Source of the DNA: Pseudomonas sp. PB120
GTDB lineage: Bacteria > Pseudomonadota > Gammaproteobacteria > Pseudomonadales > Pseudomonadaceae
Length of the DNA: 64,000 bases
NCBI RefSeq assembly: GCF_009761815.1
Contig: NZ_RWIN01000033.1
Span: 62,001 to 126,000, forward strand
Direction of reading: 5' to 3'
Shown one piece after another: positions 28,220-36,818 of the stretch (its first letter is position 1; each line of letters opens with the position of its first letter). Under the pieces are notes generated by a model. It ran no database searches. It was not told the origin of the DNA and saw only the letters and a program-made list of their open reading frames with translations. Made by a program: the position numbers and the translations under genes.

Positions 28220-29233
28220 ATGGAAGACGCTTCGAACAACGAGTCGTTGAAGTTCAATCTGTCGGATTTGAACGAAGACATGCTGCACACCATCCTGGAA
28301 CTGGTCAGCGAAGGCATCTGGGACTGGAACGCCAACACCGGGTTCGTCTACCGCAATCCGGGCTGGTACGAAATGCTGGGCTATGCGCCTCACTCCCTGG
28401 ACAACAGCGTGTTGACCTGGGAAAACGTGATCCACCCGGATGACCACGCGCACGTCATGGCGCAGTTTGATGCCTATCTCAATCGTCGCGCCCCCGCCTA
28501 TCAGGCCGAATATCGCTGTCGCATGCAGGATGGCACCTACACCTGGATCGAAGACCGCGGTTACGTGATCGCGCGCAATGCCGACGGATCGGTGGCGCGA
28601 ATGGTGGGCGCGCACCGCAGCATCGCCGACAAGAAACGCTTGCTCGAAGCGTTGGAGCAGCGCAATCACTCCCTCGAAGCCATCGTCGAGGAGCGCACCC
28701 GTGAGTTGTCCCGGGTCAATCAGCAATTGCAGATTCAACTCGAAGAAAATCGCAAACTGGCCGAAACCGATGTGCTGACCTCCGTCGCCAATCGCTACCG
28801 CCTGGAAAAAGCCTTGCCCCTAGCCTGTGACCGCGCCCAGCGCTTTCGACAGCCGCTGTCGCTGATCGCGATGGACATCGACGACTTCAAGAACATCAAC
28901 GACCACTACGGCCATGCCCTGGGCGATGCCGCCCTGGTGCAGGTGGTCGACAGCGTGAAGCGGTGCGCACGAGAAGGCGATCTGCTTGCCCGTTGGGGCG
29001 GTGACGAATTCATCATGATCCTGCCCGATACGCCGCTGGCCGATGCCAGACTCCTCACCGAGGACATCCGCCGTGCGCTCGCCATCCTGCTGCCGGTGGG
29101 GGACTATCAAGTCACCATGAGCTTTGGCGTGGTTCAGCGCTTTGAAGACGAACAACAGACCGGGCTGCTGGCCCGGGCTGATCAAGCCCTGTATCGATCG
29201 AAGATCGCGGGTAAGAATGTGATTTCCGGATAA
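28220..29233 (+). CDS. PAS-GGDEF diguanylate cyclase
   Basis: 337 residues. A PAS_3/PAC sensor domain (about 25-140, with WDWNANTGFVYRNPGWYEMLGY and the PAC part WIEDRGYVIARNADGS), a coiled-coil linker (about 140-180) and a GGDEF domain with DVLTSVANRY, MDIDDFKNINDHYGH and GGDEF at 260-264. The RxxD inhibitory site R251-EG-D254 stands at the correct five-residue distance. It should therefore make cyclic di-GMP and be product-inhibited. No membrane segment and no EAL domain. ATG 28220 is used. It stands alone. Confidence 0.94.
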   Translation: MEDASNNESLKFNLSDLNEDMLHTILELVSEGIWDWNANTGFVYRNPGWYEMLGYAPHSLDNSVLTWENVIHPDDHAHVMAQFDAYLNRRAPAYQAEYRCRMQDGTYTWIEDRGYVIARNADGSVARMVGAHRSIADKKRLLEALEQRNHSLEAIVEERTRELSRVNQQLQIQLEENRKLAETDVLTSVANRYRLEKALPLACDRAQRFRQPLSLIAMDIDDFKNINDHYGHALGDAALVQVVDSVKRCAREGDLLARWGGDEFIMILPDTPLADARLLTEDIRRALAILLPVGDYQVTMSFGVVQRFEDEQQTGLLARADQALYRSKIAGKNVISG

Positions 29234-29246
29234 GGGCCGCGCCTGC

Positions 29247-29951
29247 TCACATCCCCGCCTTCACCAGCACCGGTTTTTCCTGATAGCGATTCGGGTACAG
29301 CTGCTTCAGCTGTGCGACTTTCGGTAGATCGTTGATCACGATGTAGGGGTACGTCGGGTGCTCGGTCAGGAAGTCCTGATGTTCCTCTTCCGCCGGGTAA
29401 AAACCGTTGTAGGTTTCCAGTTTGGTCACGATGGGTTTGTTGAACGAATGCGCAGCGTCAAGCTGGGCGATGTAGGCCTGGGCAACGCGTTGCTGTTCAC
29501 TGTTCTCCACGAAGATGGCCGACCGATACTGCGTACCGCTGTCGGGCCCCTGGCGATTGAGTTCGGTCGGGTTATGCGCCACCGAGAAGTAGATTTGCAG
29601 CAAGGTGCCGTAGCTGACCTGCGTGGGATCGAAGGTGACTTCAACCGATTCGGCATGCCCGGTATCGCCCTCGCTCACCCGCTCGTACCGCGCGGTATTT
29701 GCCGCCCCACCGGCATACCCGGAAACGGCTTTCTTCACGCCTTTGACATGCTGGAACACCCCTTGAACGCCCCAGAAACAACCGCCTGCAAACACAGCGA
29801 TTTCGCTGTGGGCCTGGGTGGTTTCATCAAGGGCTGGCGGGGCGATGACGACGGCGTCTTCGGCGCCAAAGGAGAACGCCGAGCATTGGCCGATGAGGCC
29901 GGCAGCGGCCAGGCCCAAAACGGTTCGACGCCAGTTGAATGGAGATTTCAT
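29247..29951 (-). CDS. msrA: Exported peptide methionine sulfoxide reductase MsrA
   Basis: Reduces methionine-S-sulfoxide in oxidised proteins. 234 residues: a signal peptide with twin arginines (WRRTVLGLAAAGLIGQCSAFSFG) and the MsrA domain with catalytic C58 in FAGGCFWGVQ, then GYAGGAANTARYE, GHAESVEVTFDP and EEHQDF. The signal indicates that it works in the periplasm, unlike the cytoplasmic housekeeping MsrA. ATG 29951 follows GGGAGTCACCTC; the longer frame lies in the intergenic space. It is the last gene of msrB-ccdA/tlpA-msrA. Confidence 0.93.
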   Translation of the reverse strand: MKSPFNWRRTVLGLAAAGLIGQCSAFSFGAEDAVVIAPPALDETTQAHSEIAVFAGGCFWGVQGVFQHVKGVKKAVSGYAGGAANTARYERVSEGDTGHAESVEVTFDPTQVSYGTLLQIYFSVAHNPTELNRQGPDSGTQYRSAIFVENSEQQRVAQAYIAQLDAAHSFNKPIVTKLETYNGFYPAEEEHQDFLTEHPTYPYIVINDLPKVAQLKQLYPNRYQEKPVLVKAGM

Positions 29952-29982
29952 GAGGTGACTCCCTGGAAAATTGAGTTCGTGA

Positions 29983-31758
29983 TCAACCAAAGGTAAAGGC
30001 GTACGCAGACACGCCCGGATCGAGAAACTCGATGCTGAACGTGCGGTCCGTGACATCGCCCGGCTGGCGCACCAGCTGGTACAAACGTTGTTCGGTTACG
30101 CTGCCGCTGCCATCGGGTGCCACGTCGGTACCGTGGGCATCGCCGGGCGCTTTGCCGTCGACCAGCACCTTGAAGCGCACCGGTTTGCCATCAGTGCCCG
30201 GGCCCAGCACCAGGTGCAGATCGCGAGCGTGGAAGCGGTAAACGATGCGGCTGGAAGGTGCATTCGCCGTGGCCCGTTCCGAACCGACCTGCCACTGACC
30301 TGCCAGGCTCCAGTCGTTGAGCGCCAATTGCGACGGTGGGTGGTAGGCCGACACCTTGTCCGGCACCAGGCCGGTTTCGGGCACGAAATGTTCCGCACGC
30401 TGATAACCGACGTAGGTTTCTGGCGATTGCACTTCGTTCATGTCCGGCGCAAGCTGGACGCCCTCGGCGCTGGCATTGATCAGACCGTCCGCCACCTTGG
30501 CATTGCCCGCTTCGCGCAGCAGTTGCTGAATGACCCGCTCCGATTCGGCGTATTCGCCTTCGCCAAAGTGGTGATAACGAATCCGCCCCTGAGCGTCGGC
30601 AAAATAGTGGGCCGGCCAGTATTCGTTGTTGAAGGCGCGCCAGATCTTGAAGTCGTTATCGATGGCCACCGGGTAGTTGATGCCCAGGTCTTTCATGGCC
30701 TTGGTGACATTGCCGACGTTGCGTTCAAAGGCAAATTCGGGGGCATGCACGCCGATCACCACCAGCCCCTGATCGCGGTATTTTTCGGCCCAGGCTTTTA
30801 CGTAGGGCAAGGTGCGCAGGCAGTTGATGCAGGAGTAGGTCCAGAAATCCACCAGCACCACTTTGCCCTTCAACGCCTGGGCATCGAGGGGTGGCGAGTT
30901 GAGCCATTGCACGGCGCCGTCCAGCGGTGGAAGGTTGCCCTCCACCGGCAACGTGCCCGGTGCCTTGTCAGCCACTTTCATCGCGCCGTTGGAGGCGGAA
31001 TCCTGTGCCATCATCGCCCCGCTGCCGTTGGGTGATTTACCGGCCAAACGACTCACCAGCGCCTGCTCGATGCCACCCGTGGAGGCGGTCGAAAACTGTG
31101 CCAGAATCCCGGTATCCAGCCCCAGCGCAATCGCCGCCACACCGGCCAGCATCGCCGCGCCAAGACCTCGACGCACCCATTCGCCAGCGCCGATGGAGCG
31201 CTTCATCGCAGCAAAGACTTTACCGCCCAACAGTAACGCAACGGCCAGCGAAGTGGCGGCGCCCGCCGCGTAGGCCAGCAGTAACAAGGTGGTCGCAACG
31301 CTTGCCCCTTGCAACGCCGCGCCGGTCAGCAACAGGCCCAGAATCGGCCCGGCACAGGGCGCCCAGAGCAAACCGGTGGCAACACCAATCAGGAAAGAGG
31401 CGCCAGGACGCGGCCGCGCATCGGCACCGGCGGCCTCCGACAACCGACTGCCCGCCGCCACCAGCGGACGGGTCAGGCGTTCAGCCAGTTGCGGCAACAA
31501 CAGCGTCAACCCGAACAGCGCGACAAACACCAACGCAAGCCAGCGACCGTATTGATTGAGCTGCACCACCCAACCGCCCCCCACCGCCGCCAGTGTGGCG
31601 ACCAGCGCAAAGGTAATGGCCATCCCCGCCAGCAGCGGCAGGCCGCTCTTTACGAACGGCTGGCCGGTACGGGCGAAGACAAAGGGCAAAACCGGCAGGA
31701 TGCACGGGCTGACAATTGTCAGCACACCACCCAGATAAGCGAGGACCAGGAGCCACAT
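29983..31758 (-). CDS. CcdA-TlpA fusion protein, DipZ-like thiol-disulfide carrier
   Basis: 591-residue inner-membrane protein. Residues 1-215 form a CcdA/DsbD-beta membrane domain with about six segments and the paired cysteines C19 (SPCILPVLP) and C135 (WAPCAGPILG). Residues about 280-420 are a TlpA/thioredoxin domain with C310-I-N-C313. The C-terminal 150 residues are a beta domain found in DipZ-type proteins. It can bring electrons from cytoplasmic thioredoxin to the periplasm. Between exported msrB and msrA, it is the likely electron donor for both. Confidence 0.9.
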   Translation of the reverse strand: MWLLVLAYLGGVLTIVSPCILPVLPFVFARTGQPFVKSGLPLLAGMAITFALVATLAAVGGGWVVQLNQYGRWLALVFVALFGLTLLLPQLAERLTRPLVAAGSRLSEAAGADARPRPGASFLIGVATGLLWAPCAGPILGLLLTGAALQGASVATTLLLLAYAAGAATSLAVALLLGGKVFAAMKRSIGAGEWVRRGLGAAMLAGVAAIALGLDTGILAQFSTASTGGIEQALVSRLAGKSPNGSGAMMAQDSASNGAMKVADKAPGTLPVEGNLPPLDGAVQWLNSPPLDAQALKGKVVLVDFWTYSCINCLRTLPYVKAWAEKYRDQGLVVIGVHAPEFAFERNVGNVTKAMKDLGINYPVAIDNDFKIWRAFNNEYWPAHYFADAQGRIRYHHFGEGEYAESERVIQQLLREAGNAKVADGLINASAEGVQLAPDMNEVQSPETYVGYQRAEHFVPETGLVPDKVSAYHPPSQLALNDWSLAGQWQVGSERATANAPSSRIVYRFHARDLHLVLGPGTDGKPVRFKVLVDGKAPGDAHGTDVAPDGSGSVTEQRLYQLVRQPGDVTDRTFSIEFLDPGVSAYAFTFG

Positions 31759-31791
31759 AGCGTCGACCTGCGTTAAAAGTGAAAGAAAGGA

Positions 31792-32310
31792 TCAAGCCGT
31801 CTTCGGCTGGAAGGTCATCGCCAGGCCGTTCATGCAGTAGCGCAGACCGGTGGGTTTTGGGCCATCGTCGAAGACATGGCCCAGATGACCGCCGCACCGC
31901 CGGCAATGGACTTCTTCACGCACCACGCCGAACGAACGGTCCTGGCGCGTGGCCACAGCCTTGTCCAGCGGTGCCCAGAAACTCGGCCAGCCCGTACGGC
32001 TGTCGAACTTGGTCGCGGAAGAAAACAGCGCCAAGGCGCAACCGGCACAGGCGAACGTACCGTCGCGGTGCTCGTTGTTCAGCGCGCTGCTGTAGGCCCG
32101 CTCGGTGCCCTCCTCCCGGAGGATGTCGTATTGCTCGTCGCTGAGCAGGGTGTGCCATTCGGCATCGCTGTGGGTCACCTCGAACACCTCCGCCGCGTTG
32201 GCGTCACTGATCAACGCCGCGCTTGTCGAAAATTTTGGCAATACACCGATCACCAGGGCTGCAGCCCCCAGCCCACCGCTCGCTAACAGAAATTGTCGCC
32301 GTGAAAACAT
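31792..32310 (-). CDS. msrB: Exported methionine-R-sulfoxide reductase MsrB
   Basis: 172 residues. The N-terminus MFSRRQFLLASGGLG is a twin-arginine export signal with a long hydrophobic stretch. The MsrB domain has zinc cysteines C88/C91 and C136/C139, GWPSFW, and catalytic C159 in RYCMNG. It reduces methionine-R-sulfoxide in the periplasm. ATG 32310 begins exactly at the Tat signal; the upstream extension is unlikely. First gene of the operon with the CcdA-TlpA fusion and msrA. Confidence 0.94.
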   Translation of the reverse strand: MFSRRQFLLASGGLGAAALVIGVLPKFSTSAALISDANAAEVFEVTHSDAEWHTLLSDEQYDILREEGTERAYSSALNNEHRDGTFACAGCALALFSSATKFDSRTGWPSFWAPLDKAVATRQDRSFGVVREEVHCRRCGGHLGHVFDDGPKPTGLRYCMNGLAMTFQPKTA

Positions 32311-32445
32311 GGCCGTCTCCAAAAATCCAGGGTGCCTTTCATGGAACACAGCCTAGGCTTGGGTGGATCGCCAAATCCTCACGGAGAGTTAAACAATTCG
32401 TGATAACTGGAGCCGTGAAAAACCCGCACAATGCCTCTGCCACAC

Positions 32446-32809
32446 CTGTAGGAGCGAGCTTGCTCGCGAGGGTGGTAAACGATGACGCGGGACACCTGAC
32501 GCCCCACGGCGCCCTCAGGTTTTTCGCGAGCGGGCTCGCTCCTACAATAGGGGCAATACGCACGATGCCTCTGTCACTGTAGGAGCGAGCTTGCTCGCGA
32601 GGGTGGTAAACGATGACGCGGGACACCTGACGCCCCACGGTGGCCTCAGGTTTTTCGCGAGCGGGCTCGCTCCTACAGTAGGGGCAATACGCACGATGCC
32701 TCTGTCACTGTAGGAGCGAGCTTGCTCGCGAGGGTGGTAAACGATGACGCGGGACACCTGACGCCCCACGGCGCCCTCAGGTTTTTCGCGAGCAGGCTCG
32801 CTCCTACAG
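32446..32809. repeat. Three tandem REPINs, 131-base period
   Basis: Three nearly identical REPINs (32446-32547, 32577-32678, 32708-32809) repeat with a 131-base period, including the spacer TAGGGGCAATACGCACGATG. Each has GTAGGAGCGAGCTTGCTCGCGA and the inverted GCGAGCGGGCTCGCTCCTAC. They fill the space between msrB and the response regulator, and the last copy ends 43 bases before that gene. Confidence 0.95.
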
Positions 32810-32852
32810 TAGTTGGTGGCAATACGCACGATGCGCAGAAGGATTGAGCTTT

Positions 32853-33569
32853 ATGGAACAGACCAAACGCGTTCTCGTGGTCGAGGACGACCTGCACATC
32901 GCCGACCTTATCTGCCTGCATCTGCGTGATGAGCAGTTCGAGGTGGTGCATTGCGCCGACGGCGATGAAGGCATGCGCCTGCTGCAACAAGGCACCTGGG
33001 ACGCGTTGATCCTGGACCTGATGCTGCCGGGTGTCGACGGCCTGGAAATCTGCCGCCGCGCCCGGGCGATGGCCCGCTACACGCCGATCATCATCACCAG
33101 TGCGCGCTCCAGTGAAATGCACCGGATCGTCGGGCTTGAACTGGGCGCCGATGATTACCTGGCCAAACCCTTTTCCATGCTCGAACTCGTGGCCCGGGTC
33201 AAAGCGCTGCTGCGCCGGGTCGACGCCATGGCGCGCAACCTGAAAATGGACGCCGGCAGCCTGATCGTCGACGGCCTCTCCATCGACCCGATCACCCGCG
33301 ATGTGTCCCTCGAGGGCAAGCGCCTGGACCTCACGCCACGGGAGTTTGACCTGTTGTATTTCTTCGCCCGCCAGCCCGGCAAAGTCTTCTCGCGCATGGA
33401 CCTGCTGAACGCCGTGTGGGGCTACAGCCATGAAGGCTACGAGCACACGGTCAACACCCACATCAACCGCTTGCGAGCCAAGATCGAGGCCGATCCGGCA
33501 CAACCGGTGCGCATCCTCACGGTGTGGGGGCGCGGCTACAAATTCGCGGCAAGGGAGGAGCAGCCATGA
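32853..33569 (+). CDS. OmpR-family response regulator (next to the Msr operon)
   Basis: 238 residues: receiver domain with acidic E11-D12-D13, phospho-acceptor D55 (ALILDLMLPG) and TKPF-like AKPFSMLELVARV, then a winged helix with DLTPREFDLLYFFARQPGKVFSR, NTHINRLRAKIE and VWGRGYKFA. ATG 32853 follows AGAAGGATTGAGCTTT. The stop overlaps the kinase ATG. Its divergent position to the exported msrBA genes suggests, but does not prove, that it controls them. Confidence 0.93.
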   Translation: MEQTKRVLVVEDDLHIADLICLHLRDEQFEVVHCADGDEGMRLLQQGTWDALILDLMLPGVDGLEICRRARAMARYTPIIITSARSSEMHRIVGLELGADDYLAKPFSMLELVARVKALLRRVDAMARNLKMDAGSLIVDGLSIDPITRDVSLEGKRLDLTPREFDLLYFFARQPGKVFSRMDLLNAVWGYSHEGYEHTVNTHINRLRAKIEADPAQPVRILTVWGRGYKFAAREEQP

Positions 33570-35086
33570 GGCTGACCCTGACTCAACGGTTGTCGCTGGT
33601 GTTCGCCGTTTTGTTGCTGGTGTGCTGCGGCACGTCGGCATGGATGCAGGTGCGCTCCAACCAGATGCATGAACAGGAAGTGGTGCAAGGGCTGTCACGG
33701 GACCTGGCGCAACACATTGCCCGCGACACGGTGCTGATGGACACCAAAGGCCTGATGCCCGATGCGGTGCGCAATCTGTTCAGCCAGCTGATGCTGGTCA
33801 ACCCCAGTGTCGAGGTGTACCTGCTCGACACCGAGGGCAAGATTGTCGGCAACGCGGCGCCCGAAGGGCGGATTCACCGGGATCGGGTCGACCTCGCCCC
33901 GATCCAGCGCTTGCTCCGAGGGGATGCCCTGCCGATTCTCGGCGACGACCCGCGCAGCGTCGATGCGCGCAAGGTGTTCAGCGCCGCGCCGCTGAAAGTC
34001 GATGGCAAACCCGCGGGTTATCTCTACGTGGTATTGCTCGGCGAAGACCACGATCGCCTGGCCGAACGCGGCGCCACCAGCGCCGCACTCAACACCGCCC
34101 TGCTCTCCATCGCGCTGGTCGCGTTGCTTTGCCTGATTGCCGGTCTCACCGCGTTCGCCCTGATCACCCGACCGTTGCGGCGCCTGACTGAAACCGTCAG
34201 CCGGTTCGACATTGACGGTGTCCCGTCGACGCCGCCCGCATCAGCCCCGGTGGAAAAAGCCGCGAGTCACGATGAGATCGCCATCCTCGACGCCACCTTC
34301 CGCCAGATGCAGGCGCGCCTCAGCGAACAATGGCGCTCATTGACCCGCCAGGACCAGGAGCGCCGCGAATTGGTGGCGAACATTTCCCACGACCTGCGCA
34401 CACCACTGGCCTCGCTGCACGGCTACCTGGAAACCCTGTCGATGAAGGACGCCACGTTGTCCCCTGCCGACCGTCGCCGCTACCTCGGCATCGCCCTGGA
34501 CCAAAGCCGCAAGGTCGGCGGGCTGGCGCAATCGCTGCTGGAGCTGGTGCGGCTGGAACACGGTTTTGTGCAACCGGTGCTGGAGCGCTTCTCGCTGACC
34601 GATCTGGTGCAGGATATTTTCCAGAAATTCGAACTGACGGCCGAGGCGCGTCAGGTCGAACTCAAGGCGACGTTCGCGCCCAATGTCGCCGCCGTCTGCG
34701 CCGACCTGGGGTTGATCGAGCGTGTGCTGACCAACCTGTTCGACAACGCCTTACGTCACACGCCACAGAGCGGCGCCATCGACATCAGCCTTGTGCCGCA
34801 AGGCCGGTTCGTCGAGATCACCGTCAGCGACAGCGGCCCGGGCATTGCGGCCGAACTTCGGGAAGGCTTGTTCTTGCGCCCGTTCAATATCGGTGGTGCC
34901 CGGCGTGATGGAGGATTGGGGTTGCGTATCGTGCATCGGATCCTGCAGCTGCATGGGCGCGAGATCCGCCTGGTGGATGTGCCGGGGCAAGGCGCGACGT
35001 TCAGCTTTTCGCTGCCGGTGGATGAGGAAACCGCGAATGCCCTGGCGGAGCGCTCGATGAACCTGAATACGCCGGGGAAAACCTGA
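33566..35086 (+). CDS. Sensor histidine kinase (next to the Msr operon)
   Basis: 506 residues: membrane segment 1 (about 8-26), a periplasmic domain of about 145 residues that ends with a PAS-like strand GYLYVVLLGED, membrane segment 2 (about 178-200), HAMP, dimerisation helix with H275 in ANISHDLRTPLASLHGYLE, and the ATPase with NLFDNALRHTP, DSGPGIA and GGLGLRIVHRI. It is coupled by ATGA to the regulator. A periplasmic sensor would fit a link to periplasmic oxidative stress. Confidence 0.93.
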   Translation: MRLTLTQRLSLVFAVLLLVCCGTSAWMQVRSNQMHEQEVVQGLSRDLAQHIARDTVLMDTKGLMPDAVRNLFSQLMLVNPSVEVYLLDTEGKIVGNAAPEGRIHRDRVDLAPIQRLLRGDALPILGDDPRSVDARKVFSAAPLKVDGKPAGYLYVVLLGEDHDRLAERGATSAALNTALLSIALVALLCLIAGLTAFALITRPLRRLTETVSRFDIDGVPSTPPASAPVEKAASHDEIAILDATFRQMQARLSEQWRSLTRQDQERRELVANISHDLRTPLASLHGYLETLSMKDATLSPADRRRYLGIALDQSRKVGGLAQSLLELVRLEHGFVQPVLERFSLTDLVQDIFQKFELTAEARQVELKATFAPNVAAVCADLGLIERVLTNLFDNALRHTPQSGAIDISLVPQGRFVEITVSDSGPGIAAELREGLFLRPFNIGGARRDGGLGLRIVHRILQLHGREIRLVDVPGQGATFSFSLPVDEETANALAERSMNLNTPGKT

Positions 35087-35121
35087 TTGGCCATGCTGGC
35101 CCGAACAACCGAACATTCAGA

Positions 35122-35877
35122 TCAGTCGCGATAACCCGGCGCCACCCGGTCGAGCAATCGCAATAACGCCGCCCACGCCAATTGCATCGCATCCGGATCG
35201 TTCAACTCGCCTTCATCCAGCGGCCGGCCAGGATCATTGAACTGCCGCTCGGTGTACTCACACACCTCAGCCGGCGGCAAAACCAGCTCACCGGCCGCCA
35301 TCGCCGCCAACTGAATTTCGCAGGCTTTTTCCAGGTAATACATGCGCAAAAACGCCTGACTTACGGTTTCACCCACGGTCAACAACCCATGGTTACGCAG
35401 CATCAGCACCGGCTTATCGCCCATGTCCAGCACCAGTCGTTCTTGCTCACTCAAATCCAGCGCCACACCTTCATAGTCGTGGTAGGCAACGCGCCCGTAA
35501 AACTCCATGGAAATCTGATTCACTGGCAACAATCCACACTTCAACGCCGCGACCGCACAACCGGATTTGGTGTGGGTGTGCAGCACGCATTGCGCATCCT
35601 CCCGCGCCCCATGAATCGCGCTGTGAATCACAAACCCCGCCGGATTTACCGGGTACGGTGACGACTCCACTGCCTGACCATCGAGTCCGATTTTCACCAG
35701 GTTGGACGCGGTAATTTCATCGAACATCAACCCGTAGGGATTGATCAGGAAATGATGCTCAGGCCCCGGAATGCGCACCGAGATGTGAGTGAAGATCAAA
35801 TCGGTCATACGAAAGTGCGCGATCAAGCGGTAACAGGCGGCAAGTTCTTCACGTAAACGTTGTTCGCTCGGGTTCAT
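35122..35877 (-). CDS. Class II aldolase/adducin-family protein
   Basis: 251 residues. The metal-binding pattern is visible: HTHTKSGCAVAA (H100, H102) and the distal MLRNHGLLTVG histidine, with the N-terminal YRLIAHFRMTDLIFTHISVRIPG typical of the family. Members cleave or decarboxylate small phosphorylated or plain hydroxy-acids; many in this subgroup have no assigned substrate. It is the last gene of a four-gene minus-strand operon and overlaps the COG0523 gene by ATGA. Confidence 0.88.
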   Translation of the reverse strand: MNPSEQRLREELAACYRLIAHFRMTDLIFTHISVRIPGPEHHFLINPYGLMFDEITASNLVKIGLDGQAVESSPYPVNPAGFVIHSAIHGAREDAQCVLHTHTKSGCAVAALKCGLLPVNQISMEFYGRVAYHDYEGVALDLSEQERLVLDMGDKPVLMLRNHGLLTVGETVSQAFLRMYYLEKACEIQLAAMAAGELVLPPAEVCEYTERQFNDPGRPLDEGELNDPDAMQLAWAALLRLLDRVAPGYRD

Positions 35878-36818
35878 GCGCTCACCTTCACGGTGCAGGC
35901 CTCAAGTCCTTGACCCAAGGCCTCCCAACCGTCGAAACCACGGCGGGCGATGAACACCAGCCGAGTCGTATCGGCGCCGGCTTCATCGATCGCCGGCAGA
36001 AACTGACTGCGGGTACCGACGTGTTGCAGCCAGTGCGCCTTGTTGCCCTGCGCCAGCTTCACCAATCCCTTGACCCGAAACACATCGCTGGGCAGCGCCT
36101 GCAACCAGCCGCGCAATGCTTCGGCATCAAGTACTACGTTGCCCTGCCACAACCAACTGCTGAACATTTCGCTGTGATTGTCGGTGGACACCGGCGTCAG
36201 CGATTTCAGCACACGCGGTTCCAGGTCCAGCTCCGAATCCAGCCAAAGGGCATCCGGCAGCTGCGCCTGCACACTGACATGCACCCGGGTCTTGGCGCCC
36301 AGCGCATCGCGTAAAACCTGCAACTGCTGATCGTCGACCAGATCGGATTTGTTCAACAACAGCAGATCGGCCGCAGCCACCTGCGCCCTGGCCAGTCGAG
36401 CGTATTCACCCTCGAGTTGCAGGTGCCGGGTGGCGTCGACCACGGTAATGACCATGTCCAGGTGCATCTGGCTGCGCAGTTGCGGGTACGCCAGGGTTTG
36501 CACGATACGCTGCGGATCGGACACGCCGCTGCATTCGATGACGATACGCTCAAGCCTCGGCTGCAGTTGCGCCAGGCTGGTCAGCTGCGCCAACAGGTCT
36601 TCCTGCACTGTGCAGCAAATACAGCCGTTTTGCAGGCTGACCACCGTGTCCGTGACTTCGGAAACGATGGCCGCATCGATGTTCAGCTCGCCGAAATCGT
36701 TGACGATGACGGCCAGACGACTGCCCTCCGCTCGGCGCACCATCCCGTTGAGCAAGGTGGTTTTACCGGCCCCGAGAAACCCCGAAACGACGGTGACTGC
36801 AATCCGTGGTGTGCTCAT
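35874..36818 (-). CDS. COG0523 (CobW/ZigA-type) GTPase
   Basis: 314 residues. Walker A GFLGAGKT at about 13-20, the metal-binding CxCC motif C66-I-C68-C69, Walker B region with ECSGVSDP, and NKSDL for guanine. The C-terminal CobW domain follows. COG0523 proteins deliver metals, often zinc, to partner enzymes. It is coupled by ATGA overlaps to an amidohydrolase upstream and a class II aldolase downstream, both of which use divalent metal, so they are the likely clients. Confidence 0.92.
   Translation of the reverse strand: MSTPRIAVTVVSGFLGAGKTTLLNGMVRRAEGSRLAVIVNDFGELNIDAAIVSEVTDTVVSLQNGCICCTVQEDLLAQLTSLAQLQPRLERIVIECSGVSDPQRIVQTLAYPQLRSQMHLDMVITVVDATRHLQLEGEYARLARAQVAAADLLLLNKSDLVDDQQLQVLRDALGAKTRVHVSVQAQLPDALWLDSELDLEPRVLKSLTPVSTDNHSEMFSSWLWQGNVVLDAEALRGWLQALPSDVFRVKGLVKLAQGNKAHWLQHVGTRSQFLPAIDEAGADTTRLVFIARRGFDGWEALGQGLEACTVKVSA

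Noticed and set aside
32446..32809. Possible CRISPR array
   Set aside because: The repeats are 102-base palindromic REPINs with identical spacers and no cas genes; this is a tandem duplication.
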